From Fusibacter_A sp965140735 (GTDB lineage Bacteria > Bacillota > Clostridia > Peptostreptococcales > Acidaminobacteraceae): a stretch of 64,000 nucleotides of DNA. Both the position numbers and the translations under genes were made by a program. The stretch lies in contig OZ223306.1 of assembly GCA_965140735.1 (NCBI GenBank), positions 3,162,001-3,226,000 on the forward strand. Reading direction: 5' to 3'. The notes under the pieces were generated by a model. It did not search any database, had not been told where the DNA came from, and saw only the letters and a list, made by a program, of their open reading frames with translations. Positions 27,525 through 36,342 of this stretch are shown piece after piece; position 1 is the stretch's first letter, and every line of letters begins with the position of its first letter.

Positions 27525-28689
27525 TAAAAATCACCTCCTGATCCACAAAAGTGACATCAAGGTGTGCTTTTTCAATCAAGGCCAAAAGTGCTGGACTGGT
27601 GGAAGCCCTTGCCTTGAAAACAACTACTTTAAATGTCAATTCGTCTCTTTTGGCGCGCTGTAAAAAAGCCACGAGTTCAGAAGAAAGTTTATAGGTTACA
27701 AGATAGCACGTATTGCTCTTTCCATTTCGGCTTACAAAGTGCTGTAAGCGGTTTACAAAATCATCTTCTCTATTCGATTCAAACCCTATTAATGCCTCTA
27801 AAACTTTTTCAAAATCATTACTGTCTTTTCCTTCTATAAGCACATCACGCTTATCTGTAAGCATCAGCTTAGTATGAATATTATTTTCAAGTGCATATTT
27901 GACAAAAGTTGCGCAGTAAGAAACCATATTTTCTTCGTCATTATAAGTCATACCTTCTTTAAATTGATTTATACCACCGTCTAATATGATAAAAAATCTT
28001 GCACTTAACGTTTGCTCAAATTCTTTTGTCTGAATATCGTCAAGTTTAGCACTGAGTTTCCAATGAATATTTTTAAGGCTATCGCCTCTTTCAAAAGGTC
28101 TGATATTAATAATATTGGTTCGATCATCCACGGTCTTCTGGTGTGATTTCAACGTGCCATGTATATCTCTTGTATCAACTGGGAGTGCTTTTATTGGCCA
28201 AATTTTTGGATGTACTGTCAAGTCAATTTCTTTATCAAAAGCGATGACTTTTGAAGAAAGCATCATGGGATCAAATAAGGTAACACGTACCTTCCCAATC
28301 TTATAGTAGCCCCTATACTGACATTTTATTTCTTTAGAAAAATTGATCATTTGATAATTTTTAAAGTAAGCCACTTCTTTTAAAGAGGATTCTGTATTGA
28401 GTTTTTCACTTAAAAAGAACTCTATTTTAGCATGAGGAATCGGCAAATAACTCGTGTTTGAAACCTTGTATTCAATATTGATATTGTCTCCAGCTTCAAT
28501 AACGTTTGCAGTTGTATAATACATGATAAATATATTCTTGAAATTGTGCTTTAAAATCATGCTCATGGATGCTCTAAAAATCAAAGATAAGAAAAACAAA
28601 TAGTAGAGTTCTCTACTCCCAGACATCAGTGCAAATAATAATAAAAAAGCCATAATAACCACAATAAGCACATTCGATATTTTTTTCAT
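27517..28689 (-). CDS. DUF58 domain protein
   Basis: A protein of 390 residues with two N-terminal hydrophobic helices (about 5-45), an Ig-like portion and the DUF58 core carrying DSLKNIHWKLSAKLDDIQTKEFEQ (the family's R-G-D...W...A motif region near 195-225), similar to a von Willebrand A domain. It lies between the MoxR and transglutaminase genes and overlaps the latter by 8 bp, so a single functional unit is likely. Confidence 0.88.
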   Translation of the reverse strand: MKKISNVLIVVIMAFLLLFALMSGSRELYYLFFLSLIFRASMSMILKHNFKNIFIMYYTTANVIEAGDNINIEYKVSNTSYLPIPHAKIEFFLSEKLNTESSLKEVAYFKNYQMINFSKEIKCQYRGYYKIGKVRVTLFDPMMLSSKVIAFDKEIDLTVHPKIWPIKALPVDTRDIHGTLKSHQKTVDDRTNIINIRPFERGDSLKNIHWKLSAKLDDIQTKEFEQTLSARFFIILDGGINQFKEGMTYNDEENMVSYCATFVKYALENNIHTKLMLTDKRDVLIEGKDSNDFEKVLEALIGFESNREDDFVNRLQHFVSRNGKSNTCYLVTYKLSSELVAFLQRAKRDELTFKVVVFKARASTSPALLALIEKAHLDVTFVDQEVIFNG

Positions 28690-28712
28690 CGGCTCACCTG
28701 CTTATTCATCAA

Positions 28713-29630
28713 TTATTGATCTAATCTTGGTATTTCAACAGATTTTAAAATAGATTCTACTAAAGTTTTTACATTAATGCCCCTATAAACAGCTTCACCC
28801 TTTAGCAGAATTCTATGCGAGACAATATTTTCGAACAGTTCATAAATATCCTTACCGATAACGAAATCTCTACCTTCAAGATAGGCTTTCGCCTTCGCCG
28901 CTTTGAACAAATGGACTGATGTTCTTGGACTTGCACCAAGTCTAACAGATGCATTATCCCTTGTGGCTTTACAAAGCTTCACAATGTAAGCTTTTAATGC
29001 TGTGTCTACAAATATTTGATCCACTGCCCTAATCATCTCTATGATTTTTTGCTTTGTAACAACAGCATTAATTTCATCTGTAGACTCTTTTAAGGAGAGA
29101 ATATCCATTTCTTCATCGATACTTGGATATCCAAGAGAAATTCTCATCATAAATCGATCTAACTGTGCTTCAGGTAGAGGAAATGTGCCCTGTTGTTCTA
29201 TTGGATTTTCAGTGGCAATAACCATAAAAGGTTGTTCCAAATAATATGTATACCCGTCAATTGTCACTTGTGACTCTTCCATGGCCTCTAATAAACTAGA
29301 TTGTGTTTTGGGCGAAGTTCTATTGATTTCATCTGCCAGCAGAATATTACTAAATAATGGGCCCTTCTGAAACTCAAACTTTTGAAGTCGTTTATCAAAA
29401 ATAGAAATGCCTATTAGATCTGATGGCATTAAATCTGGTGTAAATTGAACTCTATTAAACGAACAATCATTAGCTTTAGCAAAGGATTTAGCAAGTGTCG
29501 TCTTTCCAAGACCAGGCAAATCTTCAATCAACACATGTCCCCCTGAAAGTAGTGCGATCATCACATTTTCAATTGCCAATTCTTTTCCGACAAGTGTTTT
29601 CTTCATCTCATTTTTGATTGATTCTAACAT
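28713..29630 (-). CDS. MoxR-family AAA+ ATPase
   Basis: A protein of 305 residues with Walker A EDLPGLGKTTLAKSFA (about 36-51), Walker B NILLADEINR, sensor 1 IATENP and the MoxR C-terminal lid (LGASPRTSVHLFKAAKA). MoxR proteins act as chaperone-like ATPases for metal insertion or complex assembly, usually with a DUF58/VWA partner, which follows 23 bases later. It starts after GGGGG. Confidence 0.93.
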   Translation of the reverse strand: MLESIKNEMKKTLVGKELAIENVMIALLSGGHVLIEDLPGLGKTTLAKSFAKANDCSFNRVQFTPDLMPSDLIGISIFDKRLQKFEFQKGPLFSNILLADEINRTSPKTQSSLLEAMEESQVTIDGYTYYLEQPFMVIATENPIEQQGTFPLPEAQLDRFMMRISLGYPSIDEEMDILSLKESTDEINAVVTKQKIIEMIRAVDQIFVDTALKAYIVKLCKATRDNASVRLGASPRTSVHLFKAAKAKAYLEGRDFVIGKDIYELFENIVSHRILLKGEAVYRGINVKTLVESILKSVEIPRLDQ

Positions 29631-29677
29631 GTTATCCCCCTAACGCATTATGTCTGATAATTCAGATAATTCATTTG

Positions 29678-29712
29678 ATAAAATAAGGAGTCCAATGGGC
29701 TCCTTACTTTTT
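29678..29712 (-). terminator. terminator of the ribosomal/gdpP/rplI operon
   Basis: AAGGAGTCC and GGGCTCCTT (29684-29706) form a stem with an AATG-sized loop. On the minus strand ATTTTATC follows, and on the plus strand ACTTTTTT. It ends rplI transcripts ahead of the MoxR cassette. Confidence 0.8.
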
Positions 29713-29728
29713 TAGATCTATGTCATTA

Positions 29729-30175
29729 TTATTCTTCTATTACTTGAACTTTCATCTGTGCTGAAACCTTAGGATATACTTTAATGTTCACCAAAGTTGT
29801 TCCCAATGTTCTAATCGGTTGATCCAGTGCGATCTTCTTCTTGTCTATATCAAGTTCATATTTTGTTTTAAGTTCTTCTGCAATATCTTTATTAGTGATT
29901 GAACCAAAAAGTCGTCCACCTTCACCTGCTTTGGTTTTAAAAGTAATAACGATCTTTTCTATGTCAGCTGCAAGTGCCTTCGCTTCAGCAAGTTCTTCAG
30001 CTGCACGTTTTGCTTTAGCTGCATTTTGATGCTCAAGCTCTTTAACACTTCCATCTGTCGCTTCTTTTCCAAGACCTCTTGGGATGAGATAGTTTCTTGC
30101 ATGACCATCGCTAGCATTGATAATGTCCCCTTTTTTACCGGTTCCCTTAATATCTTTTAGTAATATAACTTTCAT
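29729..30175 (-). CDS. rplI: 50S ribosomal protein bL9
   Basis: A protein of 148 residues with the bL9 opening MKVILLKDIKGTGKKGDIIN, the NYLIPRGLG segment, a long Ala/Lys-rich connecting helix (45-75) and the C-terminal rRNA-binding domain (GGRLFGSITNKDIAEEL). Its ATG overlaps the gdpP stop as TAATG. Confidence 0.98.
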   Translation of the reverse strand: MKVILLKDIKGTGKKGDIINASDGHARNYLIPRGLGKEATDGSVKELEHQNAAKAKRAAEELAEAKALAADIEKIVITFKTKAGEGGRLFGSITNKDIAEELKTKYELDIDKKKIALDQPIRTLGTTLVNIKVYPKVSAQMKVQVIEE

Positions 30176-32166
30176 TATTTCTCTACTCCTTCCCTATAAT
30201 ATTGATCAATAGATTGGATCAATCTTTGTTTGATGACTTCTATGTCACCATCCTTGAACTGTGCCCCAGCTACTTCAAGATGACCACCACCACCGAGCGT
30301 TTCTAAAATAATTTGTACATTGACATCCCCTAAAGAACGTCCTGATATAAAGACAGTGCCATCTTCCTTTTTTGCAATAACAAAAGAAGCTGTAATCCCT
30401 CTTATGTTAAGCAAATCATCTGCTGCTTGTGCTGCAATTAGTTGAATACTGTCAGCAGCTTTATTTGTCGTGGATATAGCAATAGTGTCTCTATAACGCA
30501 TTGCATTTCCAACGATGTTGGCTTTTTCTATAAAGGTATCAAGATCATCTTGGAACAATTGCCTCACTCTGATGGTGTCTGCACCTTGTCTTCTCAAATA
30601 AGCAGCCGCATCAAAAGTTCTAACCCCTGTTTTAAGCGAAAAGTTTTTTGTATCCACAGTGATCCCTGCAAGCAAGGCATCTGCTTCTTCTTTTTCAATC
30701 TTAGGCTTATTTTCCATGTATTGTAGAATTTCTGTTATGAGTTCTGCAGTACTTGAAGCATAAGGTTCAAGATACTTCAAAATTGCTTTTTCAATAAATT
30801 CTGTGCTTCTTCTGTGATGATCAATTAGTACAATACGATCACATGCCTCTATAAGCTCTGAGCATTCTGTTAAACTCGGTTTATGTGTATCCACGACAAC
30901 TACCACTGTATCTTCATCCACAAGCTCTAGAGCTTTCTCAGAGCTGATAAACTGATATAAGTCATGATCTTTAAAAGTCGCATGAACATTAACAATTGCA
31001 TCCGTCACTTCATTTAAGACAACATACGCTTTCTTGCCCATGTTGAGCACAGCTCTATAAACGCCAACAGCTGCGCCAAAAGAATCCATATCTGGCGATT
31101 TATGGCCCATAATAATGACTTTTGAGCTCTCTTCAATAATCGCTTTAAAACCATGTGCAACGACTCTTGCCTTTACTCTGTTGCGTTTTTCAACTGCTTT
31201 AGTTTTACCACCATAAAATTCAAAAGCATTCTTTTTACGAACAACAGCTTGATTGCCACCACGTCCAAGAGCCAACTCAAGACAAGCATAAGCATCCTCT
31301 TCAAGTCCACTTGGATTTTTACCATTAACCCCTATACCAATACTGAGTGTTACAGGGATCTTATTGCCCGCATCGATCTCGCGAATATCATCCAATATTG
31401 TAAAGCGCTTTGCTTCAATATTTTCAAGATATTTTGCTTCAAAAATAACGATGTATTTATCCTTTTGGTAACGTTTAATCATACCATTCATTCGCGTTGC
31501 CCAAAGATTAATTTTCTTTTCAATTTCAGAAGTTACAAAAGGAATTTTTTCTTCTTTAGTTTCATTCATAACATCTTCATAATTATCCACATAAATTAGT
31601 GCAAATACTGGTTTTTCATCTTCATATTTGCTTGCTAGATTGGTCAAATCCGTTGCATCAAACCAATAGAGCATAAAAATCATTTCTTGAGGATTTTCAT
31701 CGTCAAGTGACACCATATTTGCAAAGACATTGTAAAAGCGATCGCCTACTTTAACAGATTCAATTAAATCGCCATTTTTAATTTGATCGAACTGTAATGT
31801 ATTTACGAGTTTATCAATACTCTTCCCAATAACACTCTTTTCTGATACCATATCCGTAAATTTGGAATTATACCAGTTTACTTTGCCTTCAAGATCAGTC
31901 ACTACTAAAGGCACTGGCAAATTGAAAACAGCATACCTTGCAGCACTATCTATATTGGTGGATAAATTTTCAATGTATTTACGCCATTTTTTACTCTTCG
32001 CTCGATCTGAAAACCAATTATAGAATAAAAGTCCCAGTAAAATAACAATACCAAGCACACCTAAAATTTTATCATAATACGCTATAATCGCCACCAAAAA
32101 ACCAATAACGATTAAATATAAATTAAGGGGTTCTTTAAATGGATTGCCAATTTTTGAATTTCCCAT
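30175..32166 (-). CDS. gdpP: cyclic-di-AMP phosphodiesterase
   Basis: A protein of 663 residues from the ATG 7 bases after AGAGGT; a GTG nine bases earlier overlaps the site itself. Two N-terminal membrane helices (about 15-55) are followed by a PAS domain (about 75-160), a degenerate GGDEF domain (about 175-310, signature replaced by KDKYIVIF) and a DHH/DHHA1 phosphodiesterase (about 335-660: GHKSPDMDS, DTHKP, DHHRRS, GGGGH). The family hydrolyses c-di-AMP to pApA. It occurs in its usual place between yybS and rplI. Confidence 0.96.
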   Translation of the reverse strand: MGNSKIGNPFKEPLNLYLIVIGFLVAIIAYYDKILGVLGIVILLGLLFYNWFSDRAKSKKWRKYIENLSTNIDSAARYAVFNLPVPLVVTDLEGKVNWYNSKFTDMVSEKSVIGKSIDKLVNTLQFDQIKNGDLIESVKVGDRFYNVFANMVSLDDENPQEMIFMLYWFDATDLTNLASKYEDEKPVFALIYVDNYEDVMNETKEEKIPFVTSEIEKKINLWATRMNGMIKRYQKDKYIVIFEAKYLENIEAKRFTILDDIREIDAGNKIPVTLSIGIGVNGKNPSGLEEDAYACLELALGRGGNQAVVRKKNAFEFYGGKTKAVEKRNRVKARVVAHGFKAIIEESSKVIIMGHKSPDMDSFGAAVGVYRAVLNMGKKAYVVLNEVTDAIVNVHATFKDHDLYQFISSEKALELVDEDTVVVVVDTHKPSLTECSELIEACDRIVLIDHHRRSTEFIEKAILKYLEPYASSTAELITEILQYMENKPKIEKEEADALLAGITVDTKNFSLKTGVRTFDAAAYLRRQGADTIRVRQLFQDDLDTFIEKANIVGNAMRYRDTIAISTTNKAADSIQLIAAQAADDLLNIRGITASFVIAKKEDGTVFISGRSLGDVNVQIILETLGGGGHLEVAGAQFKDGDIEVIKQRLIQSIDQYYREGVEK

Positions 32167-32171
32167 GGTTC

Positions 32172-33152
32172 TCACCTCTTCTTAGGTTGTAATCTTCTTA
32201 CATCTAACATAACATCCATAAAACCAATTAGCGCAATATAACTTATAAGTCCCAGTAATGATACTGCTACTAAAATGGTAATCGATACACCTTTAGAAAT
32301 AGATCTCCTAAGGAAGAAATAGCCTACGGCTAATCCTTGTATATAGAATATCATAATAAACAGATAAATAAAATTCAACATGGCTGTGGTCATATCCACA
32401 ACACCTAATGCACTGAGCACATAGGCACCTAATAACATCCCTGCACTTCCATAAGCCACATGCTTAGGATAACTAAAAGTCGTAAATGTCCCTAAAGGCC
32501 TATGAGCAATCTTTAAACGTTTTAAAAAAACAATAGCAAACCAGTAATTACTTGCTGCAAAGGTTGCAGACATTAATAATAAACTCGCTGGCATTAAGAG
32601 CTTCATCATTTCCATCATATTATCCATCGTCTTTGATGAATCTTCAAGGGCTGTTTTAATCTGTGCTTGCTGTTCTTGAGATAACGCGGCAGAATAAGTC
32701 TCAAGTGTTTTATCGATCTCTGTCTGCATATTTTTTGACATAGAAAACATTTCTTCAATTGTCTGATCTACTGAAACGCCCATGATGAAAGTCATAAGAC
32801 TGAGACTTAAAATCAACGCTACCAGTGCACCCAACGTACCAATTGCTATTGCCTTTAAAGGCGATTCAAATCGCTTTATAGCAAGTCCCATTGGAAGCCC
32901 TATACAAAGCGCCAACATGCCCACGCTGAGCCCCACTGTAAGTGAAACCAACATGCTGGATATTAATGCCCCCACAATGCACGATACAACCACATTTACA
33001 GTTGTATTTCTAATGCTTAAAATAATAACGGGTAAAGGTGCTAAGAAAAAAAGTGCTATGCCCAGAATAGGTATATAAAAAGAGCCTACAATAAAAATGA
33101 CTAAAATAGCCGCAAATAGGCCCGCTTCTGTAATTTGACGTATATTTTTCAA
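32172..33152 (-). CDS. yybS: YybS-family (DUF2232) membrane protein
   Basis: An integral membrane protein of 326 residues with about eight hydrophobic segments, broken by a polar, helical stretch near 130-180 (MSKNMQTEIDKTLETYSAALSQ region). It starts at a TTG with GGAGG 9 bases upstream. The family is found just upstream of gdpP in many Firmicutes and has no firm function. Confidence 0.85.
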   Translation of the reverse strand: MKNIRQITEAGLFAAILVIFIVGSFYIPILGIALFFLAPLPVIILSIRNTTVNVVVSCIVGALISSMLVSLTVGLSVGMLALCIGLPMGLAIKRFESPLKAIAIGTLGALVALILSLSLMTFIMGVSVDQTIEEMFSMSKNMQTEIDKTLETYSAALSQEQQAQIKTALEDSSKTMDNMMEMMKLLMPASLLLMSATFAASNYWFAIVFLKRLKIAHRPLGTFTTFSYPKHVAYGSAGMLLGAYVLSALGVVDMTTAMLNFIYLFIMIFYIQGLAVGYFFLRRSISKGVSITILVAVSLLGLISYIALIGFMDVMLDVRRLQPKKR

Positions 33153-33187
33153 CTATGGCGTCCTCCAATTCTAGTTTCTCTTCTATG

Positions 33188-33193
33188 ATTATA
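33188..33193 (-). promoter_or_regulatory. possible -10 box upstream of yybS
   Basis: The minus strand has TATAAT 35 bases before the yybS start codon. No good -35 box is at 17 bp, so this is tentative; a terminator after rpsR means yybS needs its own promoter. Confidence 0.45.
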
Positions 33194-33213
33194 CTACATT
33201 TCCGTTGACTCGT

Positions 33214-33251
33214 GCGAAATTGTTGTCAAAAGGGTTAATCGTTAAATTAAC
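33214..33251. repeat. inverted repeat upstream of yybS
   Basis: TGTCAAAAGGGTTAAT and ATTAACTTTTGACA are inverted copies except for two extra bases in the left arm. The element lies between the rpsR terminator and the yybS promoter region and could be an operator. Confidence 0.5.
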
Positions 33252-33278
33252 TTTTGACACTCTAATCTATGATTATAA

Positions 33279-33303
33279 AAAAACACCGCATAAGCGGTGT
33301 TCA
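33279..33303 (-). terminator. terminator after rpsR
   Basis: On the minus strand AACACCGCTTATGCGGTGTT is followed by TTTTTATAA, 8 bases past the rpsR stop. It ends the rpsF-ssb-rpsR transcript. Confidence 0.92.
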
Positions 33304-33309
33304 TTTTTT

Positions 33310-33531
33310 TTATTCACTTACGAAAGGTAACAAAGCAATGATTCTAGATCTTTTTACAGCACTAGTAACCATTCTTTGATGTTTAGCGCAGTTACCAGAA
33401 ACTCTTCTTGGTAAAATTTTGCCTCTTTCAGTTAAGTACTTTTGCAATTTTTTTGTATCTTTATAATCGATTGATTCGATTTTATCTTGACAAAAAGAAC
33501 AACCTTTTCTTTTTCTACGTCTTTTAATCAT
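33310..33531 (-). CDS. rpsR: 30S ribosomal protein bS18
   Basis: A basic protein of 73 residues with the bS18 signature IDYKDTKKLQKYLTERGKIL and PRRVSGNCAKHQR. It keeps the N-terminal CSFC pair, so it is the zinc-binding (C+) form. The ATG follows an AGGAGG site. It is third in rpsF-ssb-rpsR. Confidence 0.98.
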   Translation of the reverse strand: MIKRRRKRKGCSFCQDKIESIDYKDTKKLQKYLTERGKILPRRVSGNCAKHQRMVTSAVKRSRIIALLPFVSE

Positions 33532-33551
33532 CGTATTTTCCCTCCTTCTAA

Positions 33552-33992
33552 TTAGAATGGAACGTCATCATCGTCTTCGATCGCTTGGTAATCATCAAAG
33601 TTTGTATTACCAAAACTAAAATCGTCCGTCTTCGCAGATGACTGAGTCTTCTCTCCCCATTCGAGGAATTCGACTCTATTTGCCAACACCTCTGTCGTGT
33701 ACCTTGTCTCTCCAGCAGGTGTTTTATATGAACCTGTTTGAATTGATCCTTGTATCGCAACGAGTTTGCCTTTTGATAAATATTGAGAGCAGTTTTCAGC
33801 TTGTTTTCCCCACACAACGATTCTTATAAAATCAGCGGTAGGTCTTCCTTGGCTTTCAAATTCCTGCTTTTTTTCTCTGGTAAGACCTTTATCAACTGCT
33901 AATGTAAAATTAGCAACTGCCATGCCACTTCCAGGTACAAATCTGAGTTCTGGGTCTCTCGCCAAACGTCCAATTAATACTACACTATTCAT
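33552..33992 (-). CDS. ssb: single-stranded DNA-binding protein
   Basis: A protein of 146 residues with the OB fold (MNSVVLIGRLARDPELRF, FIRIVVWGKQAENCSQYL) over the first 108 residues, a linker and the acidic C-terminal tip DDDVPF used to recruit partner proteins. It sits between rpsF and rpsR as usual. Confidence 0.98.
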   Translation of the reverse strand: MNSVVLIGRLARDPELRFVPGSGMAVANFTLAVDKGLTREKKQEFESQGRPTADFIRIVVWGKQAENCSQYLSKGKLVAIQGSIQTGSYKTPAGETRYTTEVLANRVEFLEWGEKTQSSAKTDDFSFGNTNFDDYQAIEDDDDVPF

Positions 33993-34019
33993 TAATGAGC
34001 CCCTATCTTTCTTGATCGA

Positions 34020-34307
34020 TTATTTATCTTCTAAATTAATGATAATATATCTGATGACTTCGTCAGCAATTTTGAAGTTTCTCTCAAGTTCTTTTGGAAG
34101 TTCAGGATTTGCCTTGAAGTTAACAAGTACATAATAACCTTCTCTTACTTTCTCGATTTCGTAAGCTAACTTTCTGTTACCCCACTCCTCAACTTTTTCA
34201 ACTTCACCATCAGCATTAATAATGCCTTTGAATTTTTCTAAAAGTTCAACTTTTTTCTCTTCTTCAATTGACGGTTTAAAAATAAAAAGCGTTTCGTATT
34301 TTCTCAT
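34020..34307 (-). CDS. rpsF: 30S ribosomal protein bS6
   Basis: A protein of 95 residues, MRKYETLFIFKPSIEEEK at the start and the RNP-like strands NRKLAYEIEKVREGYYVLV. The ATG follows GGGAGGTG. It is the first gene of rpsF-ssb-rpsR; bS6 and bS18 bind each other in the 30S platform. Confidence 0.98.
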   Translation of the reverse strand: MRKYETLFIFKPSIEEEKKVELLEKFKGIINADGEVEKVEEWGNRKLAYEIEKVREGYYVLVNFKANPELPKELERNFKIADEVIRYIIINLEDK

Positions 34308-34324
34308 CTTTCTTTACACCTCCC

Positions 34325-34389
34325 TATGGACAAAAATGGCTCTTCTAACAGAGCAGAGAAGTAACGACCTTTTAGGTCGCAACTACAAC
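34325..34389 (-). promoter_or_regulatory. structured rpsF leader
   Basis: The transcript from the rpsF promoter would have two hairpins: GACC/GGTC (34366-34378) and GCTCT/AGAGC (34336-34354) just before the GGGAGG site. S6:S18 leader autoregulation is known in many bacteria, but I do not see its typical CCG bulge, so regulation here is a guess. Confidence 0.35.
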
Positions 34390-34395
34390 AGAGGT

Positions 34396-34424
34396 ATTTT
34401 ATCACTTCGAGAGACGTCTGTCAA
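34396..34424 (-). promoter_or_regulatory. housekeeping promoter of rpsF-ssb-rpsR
   Basis: The minus strand reads TTGACA, 17 bases, TAAAAT. The -35 box is perfect and the -10 has five of six consensus bases. Transcription would start about 80 bases before rpsF. Confidence 0.88.
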
Positions 34425-34463
34425 CGCTTCTTTTATCATATCATTCAATTTTTTTGATATAAA

Positions 34464-34676
34464 CTACATATTTTCCTTATCGACCTTCGTCCCATTTCGA
34501 TAAATTTCCTTCACACGCTTCTCAAGTTTTATACGTGGTATCCAAATTTCTTTTTCACATTTGGCACATTTAATCCTAAAATCCATACCTACTCTTGTGA
34601 TGATGAACCGGTTACTACCACATGGGTGCGTTTTTTTGGTTACAATTTCATCCCCTGATTCTAATTTTAAAGGCAT
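34464..34676 (-). CDS. DUF951 zinc-ribbon-like protein
   Basis: A protein of 70 residues with the DUF951 pattern HPCGSNRFIITRVGMDFRIKCAKCEKEIWIPR. One Cys (PCG) and a CxxC pair suggest metal binding. The family often lies near rpsF; no function is established. The start is 2 bases after the DUF3343 stop. Confidence 0.88.
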   Translation of the reverse strand: MPLKLESGDEIVTKKTHPCGSNRFIITRVGMDFRIKCAKCEKEIWIPRIKLEKRVKEIYRNGTKVDKENM

Positions 34677-34677
34677 C

Positions 34678-34944
34678 CTAATCCTCCCATGATTTTTGAG
34701 TTGCTTTTATCTCACTTTTTTTATTGTAATGGTATAGACTAATTCCTGTCTTATCCTCTCCTGCAAGCAATTTCTTTGCAGCCTCTAAGTCTGAGATTTC
34801 AAAAGATATTGTAAGACCACAACTTGCAGCAATCTCTCTGGGTGTTGGAATCATATCTATCTCAATTTTATCTAATAAAAGCCTTTCAGTTCGAATCGCT
34901 TTATGTGTTGATTCAAAAACAATTAACATACATTCATCAATCAT
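34678..34944 (-). CDS. DUF3343 protein
   Basis: A protein of 88 residues with the DUF3343 sequence: an opening ILVFESTHKAIRTE-type strand and PREIAASCGLTISFE, with one conserved Cys. In many Clostridia such proteins are encoded beside YedF-like sulfurtransferases, as here (2-base gap), and are associated with selenium or sulfur handling by gene context only. Confidence 0.82.
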   Translation of the reverse strand: MIDECMLIVFESTHKAIRTERLLLDKIEIDMIPTPREIAASCGLTISFEISDLEAAKKLLAGEDKTGISLYHYNKKSEIKATQKSWED

Positions 34945-34946
34945 TA

Positions 34947-35543
34947 TTATATCCTTATTGTATTATTCGCTTCTTGCATGGTTTCAACGATGGTGTACAT
35001 ATTCGTAATGCCTCCCACTGCAAGCTTATCTTTTAAATGATAGTAGTCAAGACAAGTACCACAACTTAAGACCTCTGTTCCCATTTCCATAAGTTTGGCG
35101 AGATATTCTAATATCGGTGAACCTTCTATGGTTAATTTAACGCCCGAATTGACAAATAAAATCGCTTTTGGAAAAGGTTCATACTCTGTTAAGGTATAAA
35201 AATAACCCTTCATCAAAATTGCACCTAAAACATCATCGCCAGTACCCATGACATCACTGCCCACAAAAATCACAGTGTTCGCAAGGTCTGGTCTCTTCTG
35301 TACCATATCTTCTGCTTGAGTCGCGTATTCACCTTTAAAAATACTAATTTGATATTCACCACCAGCTTCGGTTACTGTATAATGTAGCATCATACTCTTT
35401 GCAAGTTTAGAAACATTATCTCTTGCGATGGCATTGTCCACCACAGTGATAATATTGCCTTCTTTGAGGCCTTCAATTGCTTTTTTGGTTTCAATAACAG
35501 GTTTAGGACACGCTAATCCTCTTGCATCAATTTTTACTTCCAT
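34947..35543 (-). CDS. yedF: YedF-like sulfurtransferase-family protein (TusA + DsrE-like)
   Basis: A protein of 198 residues, started at the ATG 6 bases after AGGAGG (a GTG 3 bases earlier is too close). The TusA domain (1-72) has the DARGLACPKPV motif with its reactive Cys; the C-terminal part (90-198) is a DsrE-like fold with a CGTC pair near 162. This domain pair is called YedF and is tied by gene context to selenium metabolism. No selD or selA is seen in the window. Confidence 0.87.
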   Translation of the reverse strand: MEVKIDARGLACPKPVIETKKAIEGLKEGNIITVVDNAIARDNVSKLAKSMMLHYTVTEAGGEYQISIFKGEYATQAEDMVQKRPDLANTVIFVGSDVMGTGDDVLGAILMKGYFYTLTEYEPFPKAILFVNSGVKLTIEGSPILEYLAKLMEMGTEVLSCGTCLDYYHLKDKLAVGGITNMYTIVETMQEANNTIRI

Positions 35544-35553
35544 CACTTTCCTC

Positions 35554-36276
35554 CTACATCATCAAGAAACTCTTGTACAAACTACTTAAGAAACTTACAA
35601 AAAAGTATTGCAGTATGTTGTATTTGTAAAAATACACAGTGAATCTAGAATTTTCAATTGCCATAACCACATCTTGACTCCATTCAAAGGTTATAAAAAC
35701 ATTTAAAATAATCATTATAAAGTACACACTTATAAGACCTAAAATAGCCCCCAAAATAAGACCACCGCTCTTGTTAAATTCCTTTAAAACAGGTAATCGT
35801 GCCAGCTGATTGGCAAGCGCTTCTACAATCCCCAGCAAGGACATAATAATTAAAAGTAATAAAAGAAATCCAATTACATAAAGGATCATCTGTGTAATTT
35901 GAGAAGATACATCATTTATGAAACTTGCAAAAGTAACATTCCCTTGAAATTCCGAAAGGCCTTTACTGTAGAATTCTGGCAATTTGAGACTCTCTATACC
36001 TTGCTTAATTTGCTCTGCGGTCATTGTTACCTCTGTAGGCGTGTTTAAATTGAGCATATTGGTCACAAATTGTTTGACATGTTCATGGATTACAGGCGTA
36101 GGGTCATACAAGTTCTTAATCACGTATTGTGTGAACTCAACATAAAACATCTTTGCCAAAATAATGCTTGCAAACCATTTAATCAGACCAATAAAAGTTG
36201 TAATAAATCCTTTACTGAATCCATAGAGCATGTTCCCTCCAATGATGGCAAACATCAAGTAATCTGTCCAGTTCAT
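35554..36276 (-). CDS. CvpA-family membrane protein
   Basis: A protein of 240 residues with the CvpA opening (NWTDYLMFAIIGGNMLYGFSKGF) and four hydrophobic segments, with a polar external loop near 65-125. CvpA proteins are found in cell-envelope or colicin V-production contexts, with no single reaction known. It follows the DUF5711 gene. Confidence 0.82.
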   Translation of the reverse strand: MNWTDYLMFAIIGGNMLYGFSKGFITTFIGLIKWFASIILAKMFYVEFTQYVIKNLYDPTPVIHEHVKQFVTNMLNLNTPTEVTMTAEQIKQGIESLKLPEFYSKGLSEFQGNVTFASFINDVSSQITQMILYVIGFLLLLLIIMSLLGIVEALANQLARLPVLKEFNKSGGLILGAILGLISVYFIMIILNVFITFEWSQDVVMAIENSRFTVYFYKYNILQYFFVSFLSSLYKSFLMM

Positions 36277-36342
36277 ATCCGCCTCCTAAATGCGTTGTTT
36301 TTCTAACAATAGCACAACTGCATTAGAATTTCGTTAAAATTT

